Shown: positions 8,366 to 18,473, numbered from the stretch's first letter. The stretch is 64,000 nt of DNA from DATFQI01 sp963816955 (GCA_963816955.1 CAWFME010000005.1:372001-436000), one strand, 5' to 3'. Notes: generated by a model from the sequence alone, not told the origin. Program-made: numbers and translations.

Positions 8366-9439
8366 CTACGCCCCGAGGCCGTCCGGCCCGCCGGCGATGC
8401 CGAGCGGCGGGACGGTGATGCGATCGGGCTCGGCCGTGATCGTCCCGATGCGGCGCGTGCCCGGGTGATGGCGGGCGAGCAGCTCGACCGCGGCCGCCTC
8501 ATCGGCCTCGGGCACGACGACGGCGAACCCGCAGCCCATGTTGAAGACCTCCCACATCTCCGGCTCGGCGACGTTGCCGAGCTCGCGCACGAGCGCGAAC
8601 ACCGGCGGCGCCGGCAGCGGGTCGGAGATCTCGAAGCCGACGTCGGCGTGCAGGCGGAGCAGGTTCAGCAGCCCGCCGCCGGTGATGTGCGCGAGCCCGC
8701 GCACGTCGGCGCCGGAGCGCAGCAGCTCGAGGATCGCGCGCACGTAGATCATCGTCGGCTCGAGCAGCGCGTCGGCCACGGACGCGCCGCCGAGGCCCGG
8801 CGGCGTCGCGTCGAGCGCCAGGCCGCCGTCGCCGAGCAGCGCGCGCCGCGCCAGCGAGTAGCCGTTGGAGTGCAGGCCGGTGGAGGGCAGGCCGATCAGC
8901 GCGTCGCCCGGCGCGCAGGCGCCGCCCGTGACGATCCGGTCCAGCGCGACCGTGCCGAAGCACGCGGCCGTCAGGTCGAACCCGTGCGGCGACGGGTGCC
9001 CGCGGATCAGCTCCGGCAGGACGGCGACCTCGCCGCCCGGGATCTCCACGCCCGCGGCCTCCGCGCCCGCCTTCAGGCCGACGCCGATCGCCCGCATGAC
9101 CGCCTCGTCGGCGCGCTCGACGGCCAGGTAGTCGAGCACCGCGATCGGCTCCGCGCCGACGCAGACGACGTCGTTGACGTTCATGGCGATGCAGTCGATC
9201 CCGACCGTGTCGTAGCGGCCGGTCTGCTCCGCGACGATCAGCTTCGAGCCGACCCCGTCGGTCCCGACGGCGATGCCGAGGTTGGGCGCGATCTCCAGCA
9301 CGGCGGCGTAGTGGCCCGAGGCCAGCGCGGAGCGCGACGCCCGCCCGATGTCGATCGTCTTCAGCACGCCGACGAGCGCGGCGACGGCGCGGTCCGCCGC
9401 GCCCGTGTCGACTCCCGAGGAGGCGTAGGTGGCGGTCAT
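8366..9439 (-). CDS. purM: Phosphoribosylformylglycinamidine cyclo-ligase (AIR synthetase)
   Basis: Fifth step of purine synthesis: ATP-dependent ring closure of FGAM to AIR in the cytoplasm. The 357-aa protein matches the family length. Diagnostic stretches are TYASSGVDTGAADRAV at the N-terminus, VGTDGVGSKLIVAEQT, DCIAMNVNDVVCVGAEP, GLPSTGLHSNGYSLAR and HITGGGLLNLLR. ATG 9439 overlaps the stop of the UppP-like gene by 4 nt (ATGA), so the two are co-translated. No other purine genes are in the window. Confidence 0.96.
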   Translation of the reverse strand: MTATYASSGVDTGAADRAVAALVGVLKTIDIGRASRSALASGHYAAVLEIAPNLGIAVGTDGVGSKLIVAEQTGRYDTVGIDCIAMNVNDVVCVGAEPIAVLDYLAVERADEAVMRAIGVGLKAGAEAAGVEIPGGEVAVLPELIRGHPSPHGFDLTAACFGTVALDRIVTGGACAPGDALIGLPSTGLHSNGYSLARRALLGDGGLALDATPPGLGGASVADALLEPTMIYVRAILELLRSGADVRGLAHITGGGLLNLLRLHADVGFEISDPLPAPPVFALVRELGNVAEPEMWEVFNMGCGFAVVVPEADEAAAVELLARHHPGTRRIGTITAEPDRITVPPLGIAGGPDGLGA

Positions 9440-10212
9440 CGCCGCCCATTGTGGCGGACGCCGAGGACGGCGGTCGCGAGCGCCGTCCGGTACGCCGCCC
9501 ACACCAGCGCCGGCGGCTCCGCGCGCACCGCGAGCGAGCGCGCCGCCGCCGTCGACAGCGCTGCCGCGAGCGTGCCGCCGGCCAGCGCCGCCAGCTCGGC
9601 CCCGGCCGGCCTGCGGCGCGCGAGCCGCACGGCCTTGAGCACGGTCGCGCCCGCCAGCACGGGCAGCGCGGTCTCCGCCGCCAGCTCCGCCGCCGCTCCG
9701 CGTGTGAAGCCGCGGGCGCGCGCCGCTGAGCGCACCGCGCCGCTGCGCGAGACCCCCGGCGCCAGCGCCGCGGCCTGCGCGAGCCCGAGCCAGGCCGCGT
9801 CGGCGAGACCGGCCTCCGTCGCGGCGCGGCGCTGCGGGCGCCGGTCGGCGGCGACGAGCGCGACCGAGCCGGCCGCGAGCCCGGCGGCCACCGCGCCCGG
9901 GCTCGACAGCCGCCGCTCGACCGGTCCCTCGAGCAGCAGCCCGGCGAGGGCGGCGGGGCCCGTGGCGGCGGCGAGCAGGCCGAGCCGGCCGCGGCCGGGC
10001 GGTCCGCCCGCCGCGAGCGCCAGCGCGCTGCCCGCGTGCAGCGCCACCGCCAGCTCCTTGCGCGCGGCGGCGTCCAGCCCCGCGTAGCCGGGCAGGCGGC
10101 GGCCGATCAGCTCGACGTGCGCCGTCGAGGAGACGGGCAGCAGCTCCGCCGGCCCCTGCACGAGGCCGAGCGCGACGGTGTCGGCGAGGCGGGGCTCAGC
10201 CCGCGGCCGCAC
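9436..10212 (-). CDS. uppP: Undecaprenyl-diphosphatase (BacA/UppP family)
   Basis: Integral membrane enzyme recycling undecaprenyl diphosphate to the monophosphate for peptidoglycan and glycan export. 258 aa, almost all hydrophobic helices. Two catalytic motifs are visible: LVQGPAELLPVSSTAH near the N-terminus (family QGxTExLPVSSSxH) and APGVSRSGAVR in the middle (family PGxSRSG). The alanine in the first motif, where Thr is usual, is a small deviation. GTG 10212 overlaps the end of the DedA gene by 17 nt; the stop overlaps purM by 4 nt. Confidence 0.88.
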   Translation of the reverse strand: MRPRAEPRLADTVALGLVQGPAELLPVSSTAHVELIGRRLPGYAGLDAAARKELAVALHAGSALALAAGGPPGRGRLGLLAAATGPAALAGLLLEGPVERRLSSPGAVAAGLAAGSVALVAADRRPQRRAATEAGLADAAWLGLAQAAALAPGVSRSGAVRSAARARGFTRGAAAELAAETALPVLAGATVLKAVRLARRRPAGAELAALAGGTLAAALSTAAARSLAVRAEPPALVWAAYRTALATAVLGVRHNGRR

Positions 10213-10828
10213 GCTTGCGCCGGCGCGAGCGGACGACCAGGTAGGCGACGCCGAGCACGATCATCGCGGCGATCGCGTAGTCGACGTAGTGCAGGCTGTC
10301 CTTCCACTGCTCCCAGCGCTCGCCGACCTGCACCCCGATGAACGTCAGCATGAAGATCCACGGCACGCAGCCGAGCGTCGTCAGGATCGTGAAGCGCCAG
10401 AACGGCATCCGCGCGACGCCCGCGGGCAGCGAGATGAACGTACGGATGATCGGCAGCATGCGCGTGAAGAACACGGTCGCCGAGCCGTAGCGCTCGAACC
10501 AGCGGTCGGCCCACTCGAGGTGCGAGGGCTTGATGTGCAGCTTGGCGCCGTGCTTCTCGAGGATGTCGATCCGGCCGAAGTAGCCGACGGCGTAGGCGAT
10601 CCAGGAGCCGACGAGGTTCGCGAACGTGCCGACGGCGACGACGGCGAACATCGAGTACTCGCCCTCGGAGACGTTGAAGCCCGCGAACAGGAACGTCGTC
10701 TCGGACGGGATCGGGATGCAGGCGCTCTCCGCCACCATCAGCAGGAAGATCCCGGGCAGGCCCATCGCGTCGACCACGTCGACGGCGAACTGCACGATCG
10801 GGTCGGTCAGCGACGCGACGACGAACAC
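10196..10828 (-). CDS. DedA family membrane protein
   Basis: 210 aa with the DedA/VTT layout: PIPSETTFLFAGF in the first re-entrant region and the signature FFTRMLPIIRTFISLPAG, several membrane helices, and a basic C-terminus. DedA proteins act in lipid-carrier flipping and membrane homeostasis, and some recycle undecaprenyl phosphate, which fits the overlap with the UppP-like gene. GTG 10828 is supported by TACCCT at 10837-10842 (minus strand), 8 nt before the start, suggesting a leaderless transcript that begins this operon. Confidence 0.92.
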   Translation of the reverse strand: MFVVASLTDPIVQFAVDVVDAMGLPGIFLLMVAESACIPIPSETTFLFAGFNVSEGEYSMFAVVAVGTFANLVGSWIAYAVGYFGRIDILEKHGAKLHIKPSHLEWADRWFERYGSATVFFTRMLPIIRTFISLPAGVARMPFWRFTILTTLGCVPWIFMLTFIGVQVGERWEQWKDSLHYVDYAIAAMIVLGVAYLVVRSRRRKRAAAG

Positions 10829-10859
10829 GGCTAGCGAGGGTAGCGGGGGCCGGTGGAGC

Positions 10860-11345
10860 CTAGGCCGGGTTGCCCGGCGGGTCCACGCGCGGCAACGTGA
10901 GCGACGTGATGCGCTGCTTGGCGCGCTGCGTCGGCCGCTTGACGGCCGTCTTGGGCCGCAGCATCTTGAGGATCATGACCGCCTGGTCGACGTTGGCCGC
11001 CAGGGCGGGCCGGTGGGCGACCTCCCACGCGCCGAGGCGCGCGGCGACGTCGTCGGGCGACCCGGCGACGATCATCTCGCCGCGCCGGGAGCGCAGCTCG
11101 CGCGCGGCGTTGACGAGCGCGGCGAGCGCGTCGTCGGAGACCTCGGCGACGCCGGAGAGGTCGGCGATCAGCCAGCGCACGCCCGCCGACAGCGCGCCGT
11201 CGATCCGCCGCGCGAGCTCCGGGGTCGTCTGGGCGTCGACGGTCCCGCGCACCTCGACTTGATGCACGACGTCGTCGAGCCGGTGCTCCCGGATCGAGAT
11301 CGTGCCTGGACGCACGATGGCACGCAGGGATTGCGACGTGAACAC
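10860..11345 (-). CDS. STAS domain protein (anti-sigma factor antagonist-like)
   Basis: 161 aa. Aa 10-100 form a STAS domain: VVHQVEVRGTVDAQTTPELA, then WLIADLSGVAEVSDDALAAL, the region that holds the regulatory Ser/Thr in SpoIIAA/RsbV proteins. The C-terminal 50 residues are basic. It probably takes part in a partner-switching or signalling pathway; no kinase or sigma factor is adjacent. GTG 11345 was chosen because TACCCT at 11354-11359 lies exactly 8 nt upstream, the same box and spacing as the DedA gene. Confidence 0.8.
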   Translation of the reverse strand: MFTSQSLRAIVRPGTISIREHRLDDVVHQVEVRGTVDAQTTPELARRIDGALSAGVRWLIADLSGVAEVSDDALAALVNAARELRSRRGEMIVAGSPDDVAARLGAWEVAHRPALAANVDQAVMILKMLRPKTAVKRPTQRAKQRITSLTLPRVDPPGNPA

Positions 11346-11423
11346 GCGCTTGAAGGGTACGCACGCTCCGGGCGGAGCGTCAATCCATGGGATACCCCAT
11401 GCGGCCATCTCTAGGCTTGTCCG

Positions 11424-12518
11424 ATGGCCGTCCCGCTGTTCGACACCAAGACGCCGCTCGCCCCGCTGCGTGCCGAGATCGACGCGAAGATCGCCGCGGT
11501 CGTCGACCGCGGCGCGTTCATCCTCGGGCCGGAGGTCGCCGCCTTCGAGCAGGAGCTCGCGACCTACCTGGGCGCGCGCCACGCCGCCGGCGTGGCCAAC
11601 GGCACGGACGCCCTGGTGCTCGCGCTGCGCGCGCTCGGCGTCGGGCCCGGCGACGAGGTGATCGTGCCCTCCTTCACCTTCTATGCGTCCGCGGAGGCGA
11701 TCCCGCATACGGGCGCCCGCCCCGTGTTCTGCGACGTCGACCCGGACACGTGCTGCGTCACGGCGGACACCGTGCGCGCGGCGATGACGCCGCGCACGAA
11801 GGCCGTGATCGCCGTGCACCTGTTCGGCAACGTCGCGCCGATCGCCGAGATCGAGGCGCTCGGCGTGCCGGTCGTCGAGGACGCCGCGCAGGCCGCCGGC
11901 TCGCTCAGCGACGCGGGGCGCCCGGGCGCGCTCGGGACGATCGCGACGTTCTCCTTCTTCCCGTCGAAGAACCTCGGGGCGTTCGGCGACGGCGGCGCCG
12001 TGGTCACGAGCGACGCGGAGCTCGACGCGACGATCCGGCTGCTGCGCTTCCACGGCTCCAAGGACAAGGGCACCTTCGAGCTCGTCGGCCACAACTCGCG
12101 CCTGGACGAGCTGCAGGCCGCGATCCTGCGCGTGGAGCTGCCGCACCTCGACGCCTGGTGCGACGGCCGCCGCGCGGCCGCCGCGGCGTACGAGCGCGCC
12201 GGGCTCGGCGAGCTGGTCGAGCTGCCGCGCCGCGCGCCCGGCTGCGATCCCGCGTGGCACCTGTACGTCGTGCGCGACGAGTCGGTCGACGGCCTCGCGA
12301 GCACGCTGAAGGAGGCCGGGATCGGCCACAAGGTCTACTACCGCGTGCCCGCCCACCGGCAGCCCGCGATGGCCGAGTGGGGCGCCGGCGTCGAGCTCCC
12401 CGTCACGGACGAGCTCGCCCGCACGCACCTCGCGATCCCGATGAGCCCCGTGCTGGGCGACGACCAGGCCGCCGAGGTCGTCTCCGCGGTTCGGTCCGCT
12501 CGCCTCCAGCCCCAATAG
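11424..12518 (+). CDS. DegT/DnrJ/EryC1/StrS sugar aminotransferase
   Basis: PLP enzyme that aminates a keto-sugar nucleotide. 364 aa, normal for the family. GVANGTDALVLALRA is the cofactor-phosphate region, VEDAAQAAGS holds the Asp that binds the pyridine nitrogen, and FFPSKNLGAFGDGG carries the PLP lysine (K182). TAGGCT at 11412-11417, six nt before ATG 11424, suggests a leaderless start. The next gene is a nucleotide-sugar 4,6-dehydratase 10 nt downstream, so the pair can convert UDP-GlcNAc or a related sugar to an amino-keto-deoxy sugar. That could supply the flagellin glycan or a surface polysaccharide. Confidence 0.93.
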   Translation: MAVPLFDTKTPLAPLRAEIDAKIAAVVDRGAFILGPEVAAFEQELATYLGARHAAGVANGTDALVLALRALGVGPGDEVIVPSFTFYASAEAIPHTGARPVFCDVDPDTCCVTADTVRAAMTPRTKAVIAVHLFGNVAPIAEIEALGVPVVEDAAQAAGSLSDAGRPGALGTIATFSFFPSKNLGAFGDGGAVVTSDAELDATIRLLRFHGSKDKGTFELVGHNSRLDELQAAILRVELPHLDAWCDGRRAAAAAYERAGLGELVELPRRAPGCDPAWHLYVVRDESVDGLASTLKEAGIGHKVYYRVPAHRQPAMAEWGAGVELPVTDELARTHLAIPMSPVLGDDQAAEVVSAVRSARLQPQ

Positions 12519-12528
12519 ACTCAACGGG

Positions 12529-14520
12529 ATGCGCCGCAGGACCCGCCTTGCGGCCCTCCCCGTCCACCGGCACGCGCTGCCCCAGATCGCGGTGGACGCC
12601 GGGCTGGCCGCGCTGGCCTACTACCTCGCTTACCGGCTCCGCTTCGACGGTGGCATCCCGAGCGACTACCAGCAGCTGTTCGACAACACGATCTCGTTCG
12701 TGGTCATCGGCAGCGTGGCCATCTTCGCGGGCTTCGGGCTCTACCGGCACTGGATGCGCTACTCCTCCCAGCGCGAGTACCTTCGCATCGCGCAGGCGGT
12801 CGTGGCGGCCGTGCTCGCGCTCGTCGCCTACGTCGCCGTCGTCAAGCCGAAGGAGATCTTCGTCGGCTACCCGCGCGGCTTCGTGCCCGTCCCGCTGCCG
12901 GCGAGCGTGCCGATCATCTACGGGCTGCTGCTGCTCGTGTTCCTCGGGGCGGTGCGCTACGCGGTGCACATGTACTTCGAGCGCCCGCTCGGCGGCTACC
13001 GCTCCCGCCGCGGCGCGCGCTCCGTCCTGATCGTCGGCGCGGGCGACGGCGGCCGGCTGCTGCTGCGCGAGATCCTGCGCAACCCCGACCTCGGCATGCG
13101 CCCGGTCGGGTTCGTCGACGACGACCCGCGCAAGCAGGGCGTGCGCGTGGACCGCGGCCTGGACGTGCTCGGCACGACGGAGGACCTCCCGTGGGTGCTG
13201 GAGGACGTCGAGCCCGACGAGGTGCTGATCGCGATCCCGTCCGCGCCGGGCACCTTGCGCGCGCGCGTCGTGCGCGCGTGTCGTGAGCGTGGCGTGCGCG
13301 TGCGCACCATGCCGACGGTGTTCGAGCTGCTGCAGACCGGCGGTGGCCGCTACATCCGGCAGGTGCGCGAGGTGCGCGTCGAGGACGTGCTCGGGCGCGA
13401 GCCGGTGCGGATGGACGTCGAGGCCGCGGGCGGCTACCTGACCGGCCGCTGCGTGCTGGTCACGGGCGCGGGCGGCTCGATCGGCGCCGAGCTGTCGCGC
13501 CAGATCGCGCGCGTGGGCCCGAGCCGGCTCGTCCTGCTCGACCACGCCGAGGACAACCTGTTCGAGATCACGCGCGAGCTGGTGGACGACCGGCACGCGC
13601 TCAACACCGTCGCGGTGCTCGCCGACTGCAAGGAGGAGGAGCGCATGCGGGAGGTGTTCCGCGAGCACCGCCCGACGGTGGTCTTCCACGCGGCCGCCTA
13701 CAAGCACGTCGGGCTGATGGAGGAGAACCCCGTCGAGGCCGTGCGCAACAACGCGATCGCGACGCGGGTGATGACGCGCGTGGCCGGCGAGACCGGCACG
13801 AAGGTCTTCGTCCAGGTCTCGACGGACAAGGCCGTCGAGCCCGCGACGGTCATGGGCGCGTCGAAGGCGCTGGCCGAATGGGCCGCCGAGGCCGCCAACG
13901 CCCGCTTCGAGGACACGGCTTACACGTCGGTGCGCTTCGGCAACGTGCTCAACTCGTCGGGCTCCGTGGTGCCGATCTTCCGCCGCCAGATCGAGGCGGG
14001 CGGGCCCGTGACGGTCACCGACCCGGACATGACCCGCTTCTTCATGACGATCCCGGAGGCGGTGCAGCTCGTGATCCGCGCCGGCTCGCTGGCGCAGGGC
14101 GGCGAGGTGTTCGTGCTCGAGATGGGCGAGCCCGTCCGGATCATCGACCTGGCGCACGACATGATCCGCTTCTCCGGCCTGGAGCCCGGGCGCGACATCG
14201 CGATCGACATCGTCGGCCGCCGGCCCGGCGAGAAGCTCCACGAGGACCTCTTCAACGCCTACGAGCGGCCCGAGCGGACGCCGGCGCAGAAGATCCTGCG
14301 CGCGCGGCGGCCCGCCGTGGACCCCGCCTGGGTGGAGGCGAGCTTCGACCGCATCGGGCTGCTCGTGCTCGAGGGTGACGCGGCGGGGCTGGCCGCGGCG
14401 GTCTCAGAGCTCGCGACCGGCCGCGTGGCGGTCCCCTCTCCGGAGCCCGCGACCGTCGAGGCGGCCGCCCTCGACCCCGACGACGGTCTCGAGCTGCCCG
14501 GCAGCCGGACGGCCTCGTAG
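12529..14520 (+). CDS. Membrane nucleotide-sugar 4,6-dehydratase (CapD/WbpM/PglF type)
   Basis: 663 aa. Four N-terminal membrane helices (about aa 17-150), a CoA-binding-like nucleotide fold (VLIVGAGDGGRLLLREIL), then an extended SDR domain with VLVTGAGGSIGAELSRQI for NAD and VFHAAAYKHVGLMEENP and VQVSTDKAVEPATVMGASK in the active-site region. WbpM-like enzymes use Met in place of the usual Tyr, consistent with ATVMGASK. The reaction is 4,6-dehydration of UDP-GlcNAc or a similar sugar. TAGACT at 12516-12521 overlaps the previous stop codon and lies 7 nt before ATG 12529, so it may have its own leaderless promoter inside the operon. Confidence 0.94.
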   Translation: MRRRTRLAALPVHRHALPQIAVDAGLAALAYYLAYRLRFDGGIPSDYQQLFDNTISFVVIGSVAIFAGFGLYRHWMRYSSQREYLRIAQAVVAAVLALVAYVAVVKPKEIFVGYPRGFVPVPLPASVPIIYGLLLLVFLGAVRYAVHMYFERPLGGYRSRRGARSVLIVGAGDGGRLLLREILRNPDLGMRPVGFVDDDPRKQGVRVDRGLDVLGTTEDLPWVLEDVEPDEVLIAIPSAPGTLRARVVRACRERGVRVRTMPTVFELLQTGGGRYIRQVREVRVEDVLGREPVRMDVEAAGGYLTGRCVLVTGAGGSIGAELSRQIARVGPSRLVLLDHAEDNLFEITRELVDDRHALNTVAVLADCKEEERMREVFREHRPTVVFHAAAYKHVGLMEENPVEAVRNNAIATRVMTRVAGETGTKVFVQVSTDKAVEPATVMGASKALAEWAAEAANARFEDTAYTSVRFGNVLNSSGSVVPIFRRQIEAGGPVTVTDPDMTRFFMTIPEAVQLVIRAGSLAQGGEVFVLEMGEPVRIIDLAHDMIRFSGLEPGRDIAIDIVGRRPGEKLHEDLFNAYERPERTPAQKILRARRPAVDPAWVEASFDRIGLLVLEGDAAGLAAAVSELATGRVAVPSPEPATVEAAALDPDDGLELPGSRTAS

Positions 14521-14536
14521 ACTGCACGAGCCGTCC

Positions 14537-15956
14537 ATGGTCCATCTCCTAGCGTTCTCGCTCCAGGACCAGGTCGAGAAGTACGGCGCCTACATCGGCA
14601 TCGCGGCGTTCTTCGGCCTGGCCGTGCTCACGATCCTCTACTTCGCCCAGGCGAAGGAGCTGCGACGCCTGCGCGATTGGGCGGGCCGGGCGCCCGAGCG
14701 CGCGCAGGAGATCGAGGCGCGCGCGGTGGCCCAGGCCGAGGCCGCCCGGCGCGTGCAGGCCCAGCCGCGGCGCACCCCCGCTCCGGCGGCGCCGCCCGCG
14801 GCGGCAGCGACGGCGGCGGGCGCGGCCGCGAGCGCCCAGCCGGCGGCGGGCGAGCCGGCGACCGAGGTCGTCGAGCCCGGCGAGGCCGCCGCCCAGGCCG
14901 GCAACGGCACGGCCGCCGCCGCCTCCGCGGCCGGCGAGGGCGAGCAGCCTCCGGCCGAGGGCACGAAGACCAACGGCGGCGCGAAGGCCGCGGGCGCCGC
15001 AGCGGCCGGCGCGGCCGCCGCGAAGCCCGGTGAGGCCGAGGCGGAGCCGGACGCCGACGCGAAGCCGGCCGACGCCGAGACCCCCGAGGCCGCCGGTGCG
15101 GCCGCCACGCCTGCAGCCGCCGCCGGCGCGGCCGCGGCGAAGCCGGAGGGCGAGGCCGACGCGGACGCGAAGCCCGCCGAGGGCGAGGCCGCGAAGCCCG
15201 CTCCGGCCGGCGAGGCGCCCGGAGCCGCCGCTCCGGCGGCCCACGCGAAGCCCGACGAGGCCGCGAAGCCCGCCGGCGCTCCCGCGGCGCCCGAGGCCTC
15301 CGACGAGGACGACGAGGAAGAGCCGGAGATCCCGGTCGCGCCCGTCCCGCGCGCCACGCCGCTCCCACGGCGCGCCCCCGCCCCGGCGGCGCCGCTGCGC
15401 CAGCCCAACCGCTCCGCCGCGCTGCCGCCCCGCCGGCCCGCTCCGGCGGCTCGCGCGCGGCACCGCCTCCTCGTCCAAGGGCGGCGGGGGGCTCCTGGTC
15501 CCGATCCTCGGCGGCGCCGGCGTACTTGCGCTGCTCGTCGTCGTGCTCCTGGTCACCGGCGTGATCGGCGGGGGCGACGACACCGCGCCGACGCCCAACA
15601 CCACGAGCAGCGCCACGCCCGAGGGCACCTCGTCGCCCGGCGGGCAGGAGCCGCTCACGCCGGCCGCGACCAAGGTCGCGGTGCTCAACGGCACCACGAT
15701 CCCCGGGCTCGCCTCGCGCGAGAAGGACACCCTGACCGACGCGGGCTACAACGAGATCGAGACCGGCAACAACACCGACCAGCAGCGGGCGGAGTCGGCG
15801 GTGCTCTACGGCACCCGCTCCGGCGCCCGCCAGCAGGCCAACTCGGTCTCCCGGAGGTTGAACATCTCCAACGTCGAGCGGATCGACGCCGACACCGCGG
15901 ACCTCAGCCCGGGCGCCGACGTCGTGGTGATCCTCGGTCAGGACAAGGCGCCGTAG
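14537..15956 (+). CDS. Ala/Pro/Glu-rich membrane protein with LytR C-terminal domain, frameshifted
   Basis: Aa 13-34 are a membrane segment (IGIAAFFGLAVLTILYFAQ), followed by about 270 residues of Ala/Pro/Glu/Lys low complexity. The frame then changes at about 15445-15465, and the continuation has a second membrane segment (GVLALLVVVLLVTGVIGGG) and a LytR_C domain (TKVAVLNGTTIPGLA, LYGTRSGARQQANSV, DVVVILGQDKAP). A one-base correction gives a single protein of about 472 aa. LytR_C domains occur in wall-associated proteins, but there is no LCP catalytic domain here. The stop is followed within 63 nt by another membrane-anchored protein gene. Confidence 0.7.
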
Positions 15957-16019
15957 GCGGTTGATCCCGCCCACCCACCCCCGCCTGCGCGGCCGTCCGG
16001 CCGCCCGTCCCGCGCGCTC

Positions 16020-17910
16020 GTGACCACCCTCGCCCGCGTCGTCTTCCTCGCCCTCGTGGCGGCGACGTTCGGCGCCTTCTTCGTCGCCCAGCGCCTCAAG
16101 GGCGCGCCGCCGGTCGTGCAGCTCATGGGCCAGCGCTGGCTGTCCCCGAACGCCGACGGGCGCCGCGACCGCGTGCAGCTCGAGCTGCGCACGCGCGAGT
16201 CCGACGTCCTGACCGCGGACCTCGTCGACGCGGCCGGCAACCCCGTCCGGCGGCTCCTCACGGAGCGCGCGATCGCCCCCGGCCGGCCGGTGCGGGTGAC
16301 CTGGGACGGGCGCACGGACGGCGGGACGGTCGCCCCTGACGGCGTCTACCGCGTCCGCGGGAACCTGGTCGAGCAGGGCCGCTCCGTCGTGAACCCGCGC
16401 CTGATCACGCTCGACACCGCACCGCCGCGCCCGCGCGTGGTGAGCATCCGGCCCGGCCAGGTCGTCGGCCCGCAGGCGCCGGAGATGCGGATCGTCGTCA
16501 AGGGCGTGTCCCCGCGCAGCCGCACCCGCTTCCGCGTCATCCGCACGGACACGCCGGCGCCGCAGCTCGTCGCCAAGGGCAGCCGCGAGGCCGGCCTCAA
16601 GCGCTGGATCTGGAACGGGCGGTCGGGCGGCAAGCCCGTGCCGGCAGGGGTCTACGTGGTCCAGGTGCGGGTCCGCGACCGCGCCGGCAACGTCGGCAGC
16701 AACCCCGTCCGGGTGCCGTTCGACGCGGGCGACTCGCCCGGGCCGGCCGGCATCACCGTGCGCACGCTGGCCGCCCAGCCGCCGCTGCGGCCGGTGACCG
16801 CCGGCGAGAAGGCGGACTTCTTCGTCGACTCGCGCGCACGCCCGTACCGCTGGGCGATCCGCCGCGTCGGCGGCAAGCGCCCGGTGCGGCGCGGCAAGGT
16901 CGCCGCCGGCGCCGAGGGCCCGCTGAAGCTGCGCGCCCCGCGCGGCAAGAGCGGCCTGTACCTGGTCGAGCTGCAGTCGGGCCGCCACCGGACGGAGGCG
17001 CCGTTCGTCGTGCAGGCGCGCGAGCGCGCGACGATGCTCGTCGTCGTGCCGGCGATCACCTGGCTCGGCACGGACCCGGTCGACGACCCGCCGCTGCGCG
17101 ACGGAATGCCCGACACGCTCGACCGCGCGGGCGGCGGCCGCGTGCGCTGGCCGCGCGTCTTCGCCGGCGAGGACGGCCGGCCCGCGGGCCTCTCGGGGCA
17201 GGTCGCGCCACTGCTGCGCTACCTCGACCGCAACCGGATCCGCTACGACCTCACGACCGACCTCGACCTCTCGCTGGCGGACTCGTCCCCGCGCGCCAGC
17301 GACCGCAAGGCGGTCATGCTGGCGGGCAGCCTGCGCTGGGTCACGCGCTCGCTGGCGCGGCGCCTGCGGCGCTACGTGCAGGACGGCGGGCGCATCGCGA
17401 CGTTCGGGCCCGAAACGCTGCGCCGCGGCGTCACGCTGAGGGCGAACGACGCCGGGACCGGGGGCGAGCTGCTGCGGCCCACGCAGCCGAGCGCCGCAGG
17501 ACCCGTTCGGCGCGCGGCTGGAGACCGTGCGCCGCGCGGACGCCGAGGCGCCGCTCTCCCAGCTCGGCGGCGACCCGGGCTACGGGCTGTTCATCGGCAC
17601 GGGAGGCACGCTGGGCGGATTCAGCGCGTTCGAGGAATCCGCGCCGCCCGAGGAGGGCGGCAAGGCGACCGTGCTGGGCGCGATGGGCGTCGCCCCACCG
17701 GAGCCGGACCCCGACGCGCCGGCCGACGAGCCCCCGCCGGAGGCGCGCTACGCGCTGACGGCGATCCGCGTCGGCGAGAAGGGCCTCGTGATCCGTGTCG
17801 GCCTGCCGCAATGGGCGCAGCGGCTGCGGGAGCAGCCCGTCGCGCAGGTCACGCGCAACATCATCGACCTGCTGCGCGGCCAGGAGCCGCAGATCCGCAC
17901 GTTGCGCTGA
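16020..17910 (+). CDS. Membrane-anchored protein with FlgD-type Ig repeats and DMFase-like domain, frameshifted
   Basis: GTG 16020 begins a protein with an N-terminal anchor (VVFLALVAATFGAFFVAQRL), then two FlgD/Ig-type repeats: SPNADGRRDRVQLELRT with DGTVAPDGVYRV-like endings, and WNGRSGGKPVPAGVYVVQVR. From about aa 330 it resembles the large-subunit domain of N,N-dimethylformamidase-like proteins (LLRYLDRNRIRYDLTTDLDL, RYVQDGGRIATFGPETLRRG). At about 17485-17500 the frame shifts; the next frame reads QDPFGARLETVRRADAEAPL to the stop at 17910, giving about 630 aa. Extracellular location is likely; catalytic activity cannot be judged. Confidence 0.72.
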
Positions 17911-17969
17911 GCCCGGATCCTCCGATCCCCACGACGCCGAGCCGGTCACGGTTCATCGGTGGCTCCGGG

Positions 17970-18473
17970 CTATGCCCGGTCGGCGCGCTCGGAGCCGAGC
18001 CGCCCGCTGTCGACGCCGAGCCGCTCCATCTGCTCCCACAGCGGCCGGTTGCGCTCGCGCGCCGGGCCCTCGGGCGCGGCGCCGAAGACGAGCGCGGCGC
18101 GGGCGGTGGCCGCCTCGTGGAGGTCCCCCGCGCCGTCCGCGCCGCCGTACCAGAGCTCCGCCTCCGGGTGCTCGGCGAGCAGGGCGCGGGCGAGCGGGTA
18201 CTGGGCTGCGGTGAAGATCACGATCGCCCGCGGGTGGCCCGGGAGCGCCATCCGGCGCGCCTGCCCGGCGGCGATCCGCTCGCGCACGATCTCCGGCAGC
18301 CGCGACGTCGCCCCGTAGCCGACGGTCGCCGGCTCGACCGCGACGGCGCCGGGGGCGCCCAGCAGGTCCTCGGCCCGCTCGCGCTCGGTCATCGCCTCCA
18401 GCCGGGCCGGGAGCAGCAGCACGACCAGGCCGCGGGCGGGGACCTCGCCGCGCCGGCGTCTGTGCCGCCTCAC
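17970..18473 (-). CDS. Hypothetical protein coupled to a glycosyltransferase
   Basis: 167 aa, no family recognised. The start is a GTG within GTGA, overlapping the stop of the glycosyltransferase at 18470-19402, so it is translationally coupled to it. The N-terminus is Arg-rich, followed by a hydrophobic strand (LVVLLLPARLEAM), YGATSRLPEIVRERIAAGQ and RAIVIFTAAQYPLARALL, which suggest a small alpha/beta fold. Its dependence on the glycosyltransferase suggests a role in the same glycan pathway; that is inference. Confidence 0.6.
   Translation of the reverse strand: MRRHRRRRGEVPARGLVVLLLPARLEAMTERERAEDLLGAPGAVAVEPATVGYGATSRLPEIVRERIAAGQARRMALPGHPRAIVIFTAAQYPLARALLAEHPEAELWYGGADGAGDLHEAATARAALVFGAAPEGPARERNRPLWEQMERLGVDSGRLGSERADRA

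Noticed and set aside
9436..9453. CACAAT eight nt before purM as a leaderless promoter
   Set aside because: It does not fit TANNNT and lies in the end of the overlapping upstream gene, so translation by coupling is the simpler explanation.
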